A stretch of DNA of 64,000 nucleotides from a cyanobacterium endosymbiont of Rhopalodia gibberula (GTDB lineage: Bacteria; Cyanobacteriota; Cyanobacteriia; Cyanobacteriales; Microcystaceae), in the NCBI RefSeq assembly GCF_003574135.1, contig NZ_AP018341.1, positions 434,001 to 498,000 on the forward strand, in the 5' to 3' direction. The notes below the pieces were generated by a model, which searched no databases, had not been told where the DNA came from, and worked only from the letters and a program-made list of their open reading frames with translations. The translations under genes were made by a program, and so were the position numbers. Shown piece after piece: positions 33,674-43,423 of the stretch. The stretch's first letter is position 1. The number at the start of each line of letters is the position of its first letter.

Positions 33674-34492
33674 TTAATATTCATAAGGAGAATCAGGAGT
33701 TGGAATGGTCTTAATAGACGTAGCTTTTAACACCAACTGACGTTTTTCAGTAGGGGTTTCTTTCATAGTTTGTGTATCAACTTTTAGAGTTTCCGTCATC
33801 ATTAGTGCTTCTACTTCTAACCAAGTATCAGGAGGATAAGCATTGCGATCACCATCTAATTTTAAAGGCAACCCCACTGGATAAGCATCTACTGCACAAC
33901 AAGTAATAATAAAACGACTTAGAAAAATGTAATTGTTAGGTAGAATGGGAGAGTGAACGACAAATCCTGTGACTTTAGCTTTCTGTCCTTCATAGGCGTC
34001 AGGTTCAGGATAAGCATTCAAAGTACGTATCCATTCTATGAGAGATCTTTCCTCTGGTTTCAAAGTAGCTCTAAAGGTTTGGGTTTGGGTTTGAGTGATG
34101 GGTAAAGATTCAGAAATTCCCCTTTGTAGTGCCATTTGACTGTTAAAAATGGTTGGAGGAATCGCTAGTCCGGCGATTGCTGTCACAATTAACAAACCAC
34201 TGCTCCATCCAGGTGGAAATAGAGTAATATGTTGGACAGACTCAAAATCCACTAGATTAGTGGTTTTTCTGCTTATGTTCTTGATTAATTGCCAGGTTTT
34301 GAGCCCGGCTAACACAAAGAGGATAATGCTGGTGACAAAAACCAGCCAAAAGTAATTAGGGTGAATCAATAATTTTAACTGACCGGTTACCCAATATTTA
34401 AACAATAAAATCGCCCAAGTCAGCAAAGCTAAAACATCTAACCCTGGTAGGAGACGTTTTAGGAAAGATTGTAATTTCGAAAGAAAAGTCAT
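33674..34492 (-). CDS. TIGR03943 family (YcgQ/DUF1980-type) permease-associated protein
   Basis: 272 residues from the ATG at 34492; the frame opens with a GTG ten codons earlier. Two to four N-terminal membrane spans are followed by a soluble domain with ITCCAVDAYPVGLP, GFVVHSP and PDTWLEVEALM, the pattern of the TIGR03943 family. Members occur next to DUF318/YcgR-type permeases, as here: the permease gene ends 40 bp upstream. The substrate is unknown; a metal or metalloid is often suspected for the pair. Confidence 0.85.
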   Translation of the reverse strand: MTFLSKLQSFLKRLLPGLDVLALLTWAILLFKYWVTGQLKLLIHPNYFWLVFVTSIILFVLAGLKTWQLIKNISRKTTNLVDFESVQHITLFPPGWSSGLLIVTAIAGLAIPPTIFNSQMALQRGISESLPITQTQTQTFRATLKPEERSLIEWIRTLNAYPEPDAYEGQKAKVTGFVVHSPILPNNYIFLSRFIITCCAVDAYPVGLPLKLDGDRNAYPPDTWLEVEALMMTETLKVDTQTMKETPTEKRQLVLKATSIKTIPTPDSPYEY

Positions 34493-34532
34493 TATTATAA
34501 CTAGTATCACCTGATTAGGCACTGTTTTTATT

Positions 34533-35573
34533 TTAGAAGAAATAACTATGATATAAGGCTAAGATAAAGGTTAATTGAGCAATTAAGACAAATAAATAAA
34601 TTAGCATTCTGGGTTTGAAGATTGAAAGCATCAGTCCGATTGCTTTAATATCAATCATGGGGCCAAAGACCAAAAACGCGAGCAAAGAACTTGTCGTAAA
34701 GGTAGACGCAAAGGAAAGGGCAAAAAAAGAATCTACTGTGGAACAAATAGACACAATTGCCGCTAAGAGCATCATAGCTACGATAGAGCTAATGGTTCCG
34801 TGACCTAAGTCAAGAATAATTTCACGGGGAATAAAGACCTGCAAACAAGCGGCAATCGCACTCCCTAAAATCAACATTCCTCCTAATTCTCTTAATTCTT
34901 GTATAACATTATCCAAAACTAGTTTCAGTCGTTGAGTTGAGTCTGCGGTCAGATTTGTGGATAAGGCAATAGCAGAAGCAGCCATTCCCTCGATTAATAA
35001 GGGTTTTCCTGGTTTGTCAAGTAAAAAAGTTCCTGACTGCAATAATGTTAGGCTATCTTGACGAAAGCCTTTTTGAGTTGACAAATTCTTTTTACTTGTC
35101 TGATGGCGTAATCTAGTGACTCGTTGGGCTAAAAATGGTTGTAACAAAGGACGTGGATCTTTTTGGACACTGAAAACACAGCCCATGATTACGGCAATGG
35201 TTAAGGAAAATACAATCCGAAAGATGACAATTTCTGGTTGTGCCCGAAAAGCTACCCAGGTTGACCAAACAACAACAGGGTTAATGGTCGGAGCAGCTAA
35301 TAAAAAACTAATAGCTGCCGAGGTAGGTATTCCCTGCATCAACAGTCGTCGTGCTACTGGAACGTTTCCACATTCACATACAGGAAACAAAAAACCAATA
35401 CAACTACCGGCCAATGCTCCTAAAAAAGGGTTTTTGGGCAATGTTTCAATTAATCTTCCCTCATCAATTAATAGCAGTAAGCTACTTGATAGCAATACCC
35501 CTAATAAAAGAAAGGGAAAAGCTTCTATCAGCAGGCTAAGAAATAATGTGAAGGCGTTATACAGTTGACTCAT
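34533..35573 (-). CDS. DUF318/YcgR-type (UPF0718) permease
   Basis: 346 residues with about eight membrane spans. The conserved motifs PVCECGNVPVARRLLMQG and FLLAAPTINPVVVWSTW near the start and SICSTVDSFFALSFAST near the end are typical of the family, which includes ArsP-like organoarsenical permeases. It heads a three-gene minus-strand unit with the TIGR03943 partner. The transported substrate cannot be told from sequence. Confidence 0.88.
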   Translation of the reverse strand: MSQLYNAFTLFLSLLIEAFPFLLLGVLLSSSLLLLIDEGRLIETLPKNPFLGALAGSCIGFLFPVCECGNVPVARRLLMQGIPTSAAISFLLAAPTINPVVVWSTWVAFRAQPEIVIFRIVFSLTIAVIMGCVFSVQKDPRPLLQPFLAQRVTRLRHQTSKKNLSTQKGFRQDSLTLLQSGTFLLDKPGKPLLIEGMAASAIALSTNLTADSTQRLKLVLDNVIQELRELGGMLILGSAIAACLQVFIPREIILDLGHGTISSIVAMMLLAAIVSICSTVDSFFALSFASTFTTSSLLAFLVFGPMIDIKAIGLMLSIFKPRMLIYLFVLIAQLTFILALYHSYFF

Positions 35574-35928
35574 TATCAGTGATTCGAGGATTTCTTTAGG
35601 CTTAACTTATCCTAAACCTTAACGGATATGAGTACCTCGACAAAAATTAAAGTGACTACAATTTTACAAATATCTTCCTTCGGCAGAGGAAACTTCAGAT
35701 CTGACAACTGGCAATAGTAAAAATTTGACTTTAAATAGAATCTGTTGGAAATGTTTCGTTTACTTTCTCAATCAATAGGTTTAAGCTCTTCGTCTCTTGA
35801 AAACAAGTATTTGCGGTGGGTTAACTCCCCGTAAATGCTTGTCAGTATTCTCTGTTATCTGTTCCCTTGATTGGTTGACTAGAGAAGCTGGTACCGTACG
35901 ATCCCATAGTTTCAGTGTTAGTAGTATA
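35574..35928. other. spacer between cobL and the permease operon
   Basis: 355 bp without a reading frame. It contains the structured element at 35803-35842, plus the presumed promoter of the permease operon. Confidence 0.5.
35803..35842 (-). promoter_or_regulatory. structured hairpin between cobL and permease operon
   Basis: Positions 35803-35816 (ACAAGTATTTGCGG) and 35829-35842 (CCGTAAATGCTTGT) form a 14-bp stem in which two positions pair as G-U. The loop TGGGTTAACTCC can itself fold. It could be the cobL terminator or a 5' leader element of the permease operon. It matches no riboswitch consensus I know. Two wobble-preserving positions hint at an RNA function. Confidence 0.4.
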
Positions 35929-37206
35929 TTAATACCCTAGGTTTCCTACTCTATCGAGTTTTATTGAGTCTGCCCGTAATAGCATAATAGGATTTAAAGG
36001 AGAAAAGCGGGTAAAATTACCGGCAGAGGCAGAACGGGAAACTTGTAGGTTTAATAACTGATAATCCCAGGAGCTTCTTTTAAACCAGTCTATAGCAATG
36101 GCTAAGTTTTCCAATGTTGCTAATGCTATAACTAAGATTCCATCCTCAGCTAACTTATCTTTACAAACTTCTAAAATTGGAATAATGTTTCCCCCGCTTC
36201 CTCCCATAAAAATGCGATGCGGTTGGGGTAGATTAGCTAGAATATTAGGGGCTTTTCCATGGATGGGAACAACATTAAAAGCTTGAAGACGCTGGCAGTT
36301 TTTTTGAATCAATGCAATTCCGACTGCTGTTTTTTCTAGGGCATAGATTTTGGAATTAGGACATAATCTGGCAATTTCAATAGATACAGACCCTGTTCCT
36401 GCTCCAATATCCCAAACAACTTGTTTGTTTTGTAGGGATAATTCTCCCAGAATGCTAATGCGAATTTCTCGTTTTGTAATTAATCCTGGTCGATCTTTAA
36501 AGGTAGAAAATAAGTGATCCGGTAAGCCAAATAAAGGTAATTCATTAAAATCAATGTCTAAAGAGTTATTTAAAGGTTTTTGTGAAACAACAACGATATT
36601 AAGAGAGGCAAATACATCAGGATTTTTTTCCGATAATTCCTTGGCAGAAAAAGACTGTATCTTTTCAGTATGACCTCCTAAGTTTTCACAAACCCAAAAT
36701 TCATAATGATAAGGTAAATTCAAACTAAGATAAAGACGAGCAATTACTGATGGATTATTATTGTGATCTGTTAAAATAGCAATTTTGTTAACTCCCTGTC
36801 TAAATAAAGGAATTAAGTTATCTATCTCTCGACCATGACCGCTAACAATTTCAGTGTCTTGCCAGGGTATTTTTAGACGATTAAATGCCAATTGTATACT
36901 ATTTATATGAGGATAAAAAAATAAATCTTTTACCGAAAAATACTCTATTAATAATCGTCCTAAACCAAAAAAAAATGGGTCACCACTCACCAAGATAACA
37001 ATACAATTATGATTGTCTTTTTCTTGATTGATCTTTTCGATAGCTTCAAGTAAATCACTCATAACTATTATTTTAGCAGGATGGTTAGGAAAGTAGCTTA
37101 AGTGCCGTTTACTGCCAACTAATAATGTAGCTTTATTGACAATTTCTTGGACTAAGTTAGTTAGTCCCATTGCTCCGTCTAAACCAATTCCTATTACTTT
37201 AATCAT
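35929..37206 (-). CDS. cobL: precorrin-6Y C5,15-methyltransferase (decarboxylating), CbiE-CbiT fusion
   Basis: 425 residues. The N-terminal CbiE half is a tetrapyrrole methylase (LVSGDPFFFGLGRLLIEYF, EIVSGHGREID). The C-terminal CbiT half is a SAM methyltransferase (VVWDIGAGTGSVSIEIARL, RIFMGGSGGNIIPIL). It methylates C5 and C15 and removes the acetate side chain in cobalamin synthesis. The next gene in the pathway, cobH, lies 33 bp upstream on the same strand, so they form an operon. Confidence 0.94.
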   Translation of the reverse strand: MIKVIGIGLDGAMGLTNLVQEIVNKATLLVGSKRHLSYFPNHPAKIIVMSDLLEAIEKINQEKDNHNCIVILVSGDPFFFGLGRLLIEYFSVKDLFFYPHINSIQLAFNRLKIPWQDTEIVSGHGREIDNLIPLFRQGVNKIAILTDHNNNPSVIARLYLSLNLPYHYEFWVCENLGGHTEKIQSFSAKELSEKNPDVFASLNIVVVSQKPLNNSLDIDFNELPLFGLPDHLFSTFKDRPGLITKREIRISILGELSLQNKQVVWDIGAGTGSVSIEIARLCPNSKIYALEKTAVGIALIQKNCQRLQAFNVVPIHGKAPNILANLPQPHRIFMGGSGGNIIPILEVCKDKLAEDGILVIALATLENLAIAIDWFKRSSWDYQLLNLQVSRSASAGNFTRFSPLNPIMLLRADSIKLDRVGNLGY

Positions 37207-37239
37207 AATTAAATTAGAAAATAGAGGTCATAATATTTA

Positions 37240-37857
37240 TTAACCATTTTGGTTATATGCCAAGATTAATAAAGTATTGAGAATAGCAGAAGCAACTGTT
37301 GATCCTCCTTTACGACCTTCGACTCTAATCTGAGAAATGTTAGTTTTAGCTAATATTTTTTTTGAGTGAATTACAGAAACAAAACCAACAGGGCAACCAA
37401 TAATAAAGGCTGGTTGAACTTTAGAAGTGATTGACTTTTTACACAAAGCAATTAAAGCAGTAGGGGCATTTCCAATGACATAAATAGCTTGAGGATATTG
37501 GTTAAAACAATGTAATAATCCAGTTTCGGCACGAGTTTTTCCAGGCAAAGCATTGCTGACTTGTTCTATAGCAGCAATAATAGGATTTTGAAATGTCTTA
37601 TTAACTAGAGTGGAAATTCCCTGTCTAACCATTGTAACATCAGTTACGATGGTTTCTCTTTGAGACAAAGATTTGATAGCTTTAGTAATCGCATCAGGAC
37701 TAAATTTAAGTAAATCAATAAAATCGAAATCTGCCGTAGAATGGATAACACGACGAGCGATCTCGTACTCGAATTTATTCAGATTATGATCTCCAATTTC
37801 ACGATCAATAATCGCAAAACTCTTTTCAACAATTGGATGATTAAATTGTTGACTCAT
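37240..37857 (-). CDS. cobH: precorrin-8X methylmutase
   Basis: 205 residues, full length. It has the family motifs IARRVIHSTADFDF, TDVTMVRQGI, GNAPTALIAL, IGCPVGFVSVIHSK and the C-terminal EGRKGGSTVASAILN. The catalytic His is in RRVIHSTAD. It moves a methyl group from C11 to C12 to give hydrogenobyrinate/cobyrinate. It is co-directional with cobL, consistent with a retained cobalamin pathway. Confidence 0.95.
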   Translation of the reverse strand: MSQQFNHPIVEKSFAIIDREIGDHNLNKFEYEIARRVIHSTADFDFIDLLKFSPDAITKAIKSLSQRETIVTDVTMVRQGISTLVNKTFQNPIIAAIEQVSNALPGKTRAETGLLHCFNQYPQAIYVIGNAPTALIALCKKSITSKVQPAFIIGCPVGFVSVIHSKKILAKTNISQIRVEGRKGGSTVASAILNTLLILAYNQNG

Positions 37858-38249
37858 TTTTAATAAAAACCTCCATCAAAGGATAAAAAATAAGAGATTT
37901 ATCATAAATTATTTGGGAGTACTATAGCACATTACTATTATGGATAGATTGATAAAAAGGCTACCAGAAAAGGCTTAATAAATATTTATAAAAGAAAGAA
38001 AAATTCGTTTCCCTGATACTGAAAAAGGTTAATGGAGAAATAGACTTTTTTCGTCCTCTATTCTTCGGTAATGGAAACAAAATTTTAGATCATCTATTAT
38101 GTGTCAGTGTTTTTTACTCCTGATACCTATGTTGTTATGGCTAAAACTAAGTACGTTCCCGTCAATTATCTCACAATACAGAGAACTCCTCATATATGCA
38201 TCTATAGCGCAGTCGCTCAACCTAACTAGCTTCTGAATAAGAATAATTT
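37858..38249. other. spacer after natG
   Basis: 392 bp with no intact frame. In related transporter operons this position would hold the second permease gene; nothing recognisable of it remains by eye. Confidence 0.4.
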
Positions 38250-39422
38250 TTAACGTTCTTTAAGCTGTACGATTGCGTTAAATTGGTTCATCATTGTAGA
38301 TATAATCAAATTAAAAACCAGATAAGTTATCATGACAACCAACAACATTTCTACTGCCCTTCCAGTTTGATTCGAAACAGTATTAGCGACAGCATAAATG
38401 TCATTGTACCCAATAGCAACCGCTAAACTAGAATTTTTAGCTAAATTAAGAAATTCACTTGTTAATGGCGGAATCATAACTCGTAATGCTTGGGGAAAAA
38501 TTACTAAACGCATTACTAAACCTGGATTAAGCCCTAATGCTGTAGCTGCTTCCCATTGTCCTTTAGACACTGATTGAACACCGGCCCTAACGATTTCAGC
38601 AATAAAGGCTGCCGTATAAATGGTTAATCCTAATAACAATGTAGTAAATTCAGGGGATAAATTTAATCCTCCTTGAATGAGATTAATGTCACTGTTATAT
38701 TGAGGCAATTGCCAATCAATGCCAAAGATAAAACTTAATAAAACAAAGATTGATATCCCTAACAGTAGTCCTTGATAAGTTCGTTCTTTTTTTTTCGACT
38801 GAACTATCATTTGATTCTGTTTACGCCAAACTAATCCAACAAGCAAAACACTGAAAACAATCAATCCCAAAACTAAGAAAGTTTGTAAATTACCTAAAGG
38901 ACGAGGAAGATAAATTCCTTGATTAGAGAAGAAAATTAAACCCCAAAAACTACCAGGATCATAAATTTTAGGAAATTTTAAAAAAACAGCAAAGTACCAA
39001 AAGAATAACTGTAATAGTAAAGGAGTGTTTCGTAATATTTCTACATAAATTGAAGCTATTTTACGGACTAACCAATTATCAGAGAGTCTTCCTAATCCGA
39101 CAGTAATACCGACAATAAAAGCTAAAACAATACCAATAATCATTACTCTTAGAGAATTGAGTAATCCCACTAGAACTGCTCTGCCGTAGGAATCAGTAGA
39201 ACTGTAAGGAATCAGAGAGTCAGAAATACTGAAAGATGCCGTGCGATCAGAATCAACTAAAAAAAATAATCCAAAATTCAATCCTAATCGTTGAAAATTG
39301 TTAATTAAATTATTACTCAAAGTTAATATAACTAGCCCTAAAATTAGGACAACAAATACCTGAAGTAAAATTTTGAGAAAACGAGAGTCTCGCCATAATG
39401 GTATTTTTTCTTTATCAATCAT
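38250..39422 (-). CDS. natG: polar amino-acid ABC transporter permease (NatG/BztB-like)
   Basis: 390 residues. An N-terminal span and a periplasmic loop are followed by a HisM-type permease domain. The insert in the middle and the C-terminal EAATALGLNPGLVMRLVIFPQALRVMIPP (the EAA loop that contacts the ATPase) are typical of the AapQ/BztB/NatG group. It would import neutral and acidic amino acids. It lies 144 bp after natF. The usual partner permease (NatH/BztC) and ATPase do not follow, so the system is incomplete at this locus. Confidence 0.88.
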   Translation of the reverse strand: MIDKEKIPLWRDSRFLKILLQVFVVLILGLVILTLSNNLINNFQRLGLNFGLFFLVDSDRTASFSISDSLIPYSSTDSYGRAVLVGLLNSLRVMIIGIVLAFIVGITVGLGRLSDNWLVRKIASIYVEILRNTPLLLQLFFWYFAVFLKFPKIYDPGSFWGLIFFSNQGIYLPRPLGNLQTFLVLGLIVFSVLLVGLVWRKQNQMIVQSKKKERTYQGLLLGISIFVLLSFIFGIDWQLPQYNSDINLIQGGLNLSPEFTTLLLGLTIYTAAFIAEIVRAGVQSVSKGQWEAATALGLNPGLVMRLVIFPQALRVMIPPLTSEFLNLAKNSSLAVAIGYNDIYAVANTVSNQTGRAVEMLLVVMITYLVFNLIISTMMNQFNAIVQLKER

Positions 39423-39566
39423 TTTAGTTAGTGATCAGTAATTAATAGTGAATAGTTTTAAAATTACTAATAGCTTTCAAGCATAGTACTTCATATTTAG
39501 GAAGTTAACAATAAAACAGCTTCGACATCGTCTATTAAGTATTGATCTTTAACTATACACAACACC

Positions 39567-40655
39567 CTATCGAAACGGTGGAGAATAAAGCAAACCGCCA
39601 TCAGTCCAAAGTTTATTAAGTCCTCGATCTAATTTTAATGGTTGACCAATGTTGCGTTCATAAATTTCGCCATAATTACCGACATGCTTAATAATACGGA
39701 AAGCAAAATTATTAGGTAATCCCATGTCCTCACCTAATTTATCATCCAATCCTAAAAACCTTCTGATATTAGGATCTTCACTAGATTCAAAAGTTCCTAT
39801 ATTTTCGGACATAAGGCCGAATTCTTCTGCTTGCATAGTAGCGAAAGTAATCCATTTCACTGCATCAAACCAATTGGAATCTCCATCAGCGACAACTGGA
39901 CTGAGTGGTTCTTTAGACATAAAGACCCCCAGTATAACATGGTCATCTTTTTGAGGAAAAACAGAACGACGGGCTACTAATTGAGACCTATCCGAAGTAA
40001 CCGCCTCGCAGCGACCCTCTTGATAGGCAGCATAAAGGGCGTCTACATCATCAGAAATAACGGAATTATAGTTTTCTACTCCACGTCTACGCATCTGATC
40101 AGCTAAGTTTTGTTCCGTGGTAGTTCCAGCTAAAACGCAAATTGATTTAGCTTCCAAATCTTCTAATTTAGTTGCCCCACTTGCTTTAGTTACCATGATG
40201 CCTTGGCCATCATAAAACACTATAGGGGCAAATGCCACACCTACTGAGGTATCTCGACTTACTGTCCAGCTGGTATTACGATTGAGAACATCCACTTCCC
40301 CTGCCTGGACAGCTGTAAAGCGCTCATGTGCGCTAAGCTTACGGTATTCAACTTTGGCTGGATCATCAAACAAAGCTGCTGCGATCGCTCGACAGATGTC
40401 CACATCCAAACCAGAATATTGTCCATTTTCGTCGACAAAACTAAACCCTGGAACTTCCCCATTGATGCCACAAATTAGGTTTCCTCGTTCTTTAACTATT
40501 GCTAGACGACTTCCATTAAAGTCTGTTTTTCCTTTCTCGATAGTGGTTTGAGTAGTCCTTTGACTGCCTCCACAAGCTGTTAATGGAACCACTGAACATA
40601 GAGTTGCTAAAACTAAGGACAGCCATTTAGCCATAAACCGGGTTTGCTCAGACAT
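39567..40655 (-). CDS. natF: polar amino-acid ABC transporter substrate-binding lipoprotein (NatF/BztA-like)
   Basis: 362 residues. A lipoprotein signal ends at the lipobox LTACGG. The SBP type 3 domain has GVNGEVPGFSF-like CGINGEVPGFSFVDENGQYSG, DVDICRAIAAALF and DVLNRNTSWTVSRDT, as in AapJ/BztA proteins. It delivers amino acids to the NatG-type permease. It heads the natF-natG unit. An internal Met at residue 8 could also be the start. Confidence 0.9.
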   Translation of the reverse strand: MSEQTRFMAKWLSLVLATLCSVVPLTACGGSQRTTQTTIEKGKTDFNGSRLAIVKERGNLICGINGEVPGFSFVDENGQYSGLDVDICRAIAAALFDDPAKVEYRKLSAHERFTAVQAGEVDVLNRNTSWTVSRDTSVGVAFAPIVFYDGQGIMVTKASGATKLEDLEAKSICVLAGTTTEQNLADQMRRRGVENYNSVISDDVDALYAAYQEGRCEAVTSDRSQLVARRSVFPQKDDHVILGVFMSKEPLSPVVADGDSNWFDAVKWITFATMQAEEFGLMSENIGTFESSEDPNIRRFLGLDDKLGEDMGLPNNFAFRIIKHVGNYGEIYERNIGQPLKLDRGLNKLWTDGGLLYSPPFR

Positions 40656-40702
40656 TTGTTACTTCTAAGATTAATGTGATGTATTGATACGTAAGTTATC
40701 CC

Positions 40703-41251
40703 TTAAAAGGATTTTAAAAACCTTCCGCTTTGCACTAAATCAGATTTAGAGTAATTTAAAGGCGATGTCACAGTAAAAATTGTTCTTTGATTCAAGCTAC
40801 TGTTTATGGTGTTCTGTCTTTGATAATTTTTGACAATCGCCTCAGCAATAGCTAATTCTAAACTAGATTCTTCTGAACTTTGATGAATACGAGACTGATT
40901 AAGACAATAGAAACGGTCGAACAGATAACTTTTAGTGGTTTCTAGAATACCTTTACCATTATTTTTAATAGTAACTTTTAGATGAACAAGGCGGTTACGC
41001 CTCATTAATTGGAGTCTCACTTTTATTGATACTTTGGTTTCCTTGAGATTGGTCATATCTTTTCTTTTATCTAGGTCGCACTAAAAAAGATCATTGACCA
41101 GATTCCCTAACTGTTGAGTCAAGTATCCTAAGTATCCTACTACTTTGAGCTGCCGCTGTTGAGGATCTACTTCAGAATAAGCTAATGTCATCTGTACACT
41201 AGTTTGAATGATGGGGACGGGGCTTCTCAATTTATGAGAAGTATCGGCAGC
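40703..41251 (-). pseudogene. sensor histidine kinase remnant
   Basis: One reading frame covers both conserved parts of a kinase, but with an in-frame TAG at 41081-41083. Upstream of the stop it reads AADTSHKLRSPVPIIQTSVQ, a HisKA box with the phospho-acceptor His. Downstream lies the C-terminal ATPase part, in which N-G1 has become NNGKGI (from DNGxGI) and G2 has become SSEESSLELAIAEAIV (from GSGLGLAI). The N box with the ATP-binding Asn is missing. The whole sensor half is unreadable. The C-terminal 117 codons (40703-41056) are open but cannot bind ATP normally. The gene is dead or nearly so. Confidence 0.8.
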
Positions 41252-41862
41252 AGGTTAAAATTATTCAGGACTTTGGGCAGAATTTCCAGATGGGTTTTGC
41301 AGCCAGTCCCAATTAAGAACTTAAACAATAGCCCCCATAATCATAATCGATACTCAGTTGCAGGACATATCCGATTACCCTAAACTAGGGATAATCTAAC
41401 GTTAGACATTCTAATACATAGCGATTATGGTTAGTCTTTATGAGTAATTTATTCTGAAGATGTGCTCGCCTCCCATTAAGTTTTTTAGGATATTGTCAAT
41501 ACGGTCCACTAGATAGATTCTAACGCAGAAAAAGACTATTGTTGCAAATAGTAACAATATGATGGCTGTCATAGCAGAAAATCAGATCGCTAAACAAATG
41601 ATGTAATATACATGAATTTTGTAAGACTTTTAAATAATTAAACAAACGCGGACTTTTTAGTCAGGCTGTGACAAAATCACAATAAAAAAAGCTAAATTTA
41701 TAACTTTACAATGTTTTTAATATCTCAAGTACTTGACCTTTTAATAGTTTTAAAATCCATTATTAGCCAATTTATCGCACCCAGTTTAGAAGAGCCCTAA
41801 TTGTTTAATTAGGGATGGGTAATCAAATTTCATTATAATATTTTTCAAATAAAATTATTTCT
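41252..41862. other. decayed region upstream of the kinase remnant
   Basis: This should hold the lost sensor half of the kinase. A 44-codon minus-strand ORF at 41438-41572 (see its own entry) and a short inverted repeat CCCTAATT / AATTAGGG (41795-41802, 41807-41814), placed after the DUF4168 gene, are the only structures noted. Confidence 0.45.
41438..41572 (-). CDS. possible 44-aa membrane peptide
   Basis: ATG to TAA, 44 codons. One N-terminal hydrophobic span (MTAIILLLFATIVFFCVRIY) is followed by a polar tail. There is no ribosome-binding site and it lies in decayed DNA. It may be a genuine small protein or a broken piece of the kinase sensor region. I do not recognise it. Confidence 0.25.
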   Translation of the reverse strand: MTAIILLLFATIVFFCVRIYLVDRIDNILKNLMGGEHIFRINYS

Positions 41863-42330
41863 TTAGTTTTCTTGCTGTATCTTAACCATAGCGTTTTGAA
41901 TTTGTTGTTTTAAGGTTTCATCTCCTTGTGCTTTTCGAGTCATGCTATTAAACTTACTCGCGGTCAATCCGCGTTCTTCAGCAATATTTTTAGAACTGTT
42001 ACAAAAATCAACTGCAATCTTTTGCACTTCGTTAGGTAACTTTCTAAAACTCTTAGGGCTATCGCAAACAATTTCCGGGGGAGGATCATCAATAATATCT
42101 TCAATTTTTTGATATGCGATTTGACGTTGAGATTCTATAGTTAACACAGTTCTAGCATAATTAATAATATCGCTATCAGTGATCTCCGAAGTTGACGACG
42201 GATCTTGTCGAGAAAAGGTAGGGAAAATATTACATCCGTGGAGGATACCGATAAGTGCTAGTAAACTAGCCATTAAAGAACGAGTCAATGTTCTGTTCAA
42301 ATTCAATAGGGAACAGTGAATAAACACCAT
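41863..42330 (-). CDS. DUF4168 lipoprotein
   Basis: 155 residues. A hydrophobic signal ends in a lipobox LIGILHGC, giving a probable lipoprotein; a start at the internal Met 20 would give a more standard signal. The rest matches the cyanobacterial DUF4168 pattern: ITDSDIINYARTVLTIES, VQKIAVDFCNSSKNIAEERG and SKFNSMTRKAQ. Function unknown. It is transcribed divergently from rsmH. Confidence 0.75.
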   Translation of the reverse strand: MVFIHCSLLNLNRTLTRSLMASLLALIGILHGCNIFPTFSRQDPSSTSEITDSDIINYARTVLTIESQRQIAYQKIEDIIDDPPPEIVCDSPKSFRKLPNEVQKIAVDFCNSSKNIAEERGLTASKFNSMTRKAQGDETLKQQIQNAMVKIQQEN

Positions 42331-42508
42331 GCGCGCTAACCGTCAAGTATATAATACTATTGAAATCTCCGCCCGAGTTTCTTCTTTGTTTTGAATTATT
42401 TTAAGCATTATAAGTTCCTGTGATCTCCAAAAGGAACTTAGACTACATTGTTCATAATTTCTCCTGTTTCTAGCCATCTGTGTGATTCTCAATTATTTAT
42501 CCTTTTCT

Positions 42509-43423
42509 ATGACTTACTTAAATAATCCTGCTTCAACAACTTTTACCAATATTCAAGAGACCTCATTTATCCATATTCCTGTTTTATCGCAAGAAGTCAT
42601 TACCGGATTAAAAATTTGTCCTGGAGGACATTATCTGGACGCAACAGTGGGAAGTGGTGGCCATAGCTTCTTAATTTTAAATACCTTTCAAGATGTACGT
42701 ATAACTGCTATTGATCGCGATCAACAGGCGATTGCCGCAGCTACTGCCAAATTAAAAAAATTTGGTCGAGAACGAGTTCGATTGTGGCAAGGAAACTTTG
42801 CTGATTATCCAGGAAAAAAAGCAGAGTTTTCGGGGATTATCACTGACTTAGGGGTCAGTTCTCCTCAGTTTGACATTCCTGAACGAGGGTTTAGTTTTCG
42901 TCATGAAGCTTCTCTGGATATGCGGATGGATCAAAACCAGCTCCTGACAGCAGCTGAAATTATTAATCATTGGAACGAAAAGTCTCTAGTTGAGCTTTTT
43001 TTTCATTATGGAGAAGAACGGCGATCACGACTTATTGCTAAGCGCATCGTAGAGCAAAGGCCATTTCATACCACTACCCAACTAGCTCAAGCTATTGCTC
43101 ACACAGTTCCTCTTAAATATCGTTATGGACGTATTCATCCTGCTACTCGCATTTTTCAAGCGTTACGAATCGCAGTGAATGAGGAACTTGTATCTTTAGA
43201 AAAGTTTTTAGAGCGGGTCCCCCAGTGGCTACAACCTGGAGGACGGCTCGGAATTATTAGTTTTCATAGTCTCGAAGATCGTATTGTAAAGCATCGTTTT
43301 CGTGACTCTTTAACGCTGACAGTAGTTAATAAAAAACCCATTACTTCTCATCCCCAAGAAAAAGCTAGAAATCCTCGTTCCCGTTCAGCTAAACTCCGAT
43401 TTTCTCAACGGGTAAAAGATTAA
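42509..43423 (+). CDS. rsmH: 16S rRNA (cytosine1402-N4)-methyltransferase
   Basis: 304 residues from the ATG at 42509; the frame is open to a GTG at 42482, but the ATG gives the usual N-terminus. Motifs: [24 protein letters not shown] (SAM site), [51 protein letters not shown] and [12 protein letters not shown]. It methylates C1402 of 16S rRNA. It is alone here rather than in a cell-division cluster. Confidence 0.95.
   Translation: MTYLNNPASTTFTNIQETSFIHIPVLSQEVITGLKICPGGHYLDATVGSGGHSFLILNTFQDVRITAIDRDQQAIAAATAKLKKFGRERVRLWQGNFADYPGKKAEFSGIITDLGVSSPQFDIPERGFSFRHEASLDMRMDQNQLLTAAEIINHWNEKSLVELFFHYGEERRSRLIAKRIVEQRPFHTTTQLAQAIAHTVPLKYRYGRIHPATRIFQALRIAVNEELVSLEKFLERVPQWLQPGGRLGIISFHSLEDRIVKHRFRDSLTLTVVNKKPITSHPQEKARNPRSRSAKLRFSQRVKD

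Noticed and set aside
40381-40388. GCGATCGC (HIP1) octamer
   Set aside because: A known, common cyanobacterial motif. One copy inside natF supports the taxonomic call but is not a finding.
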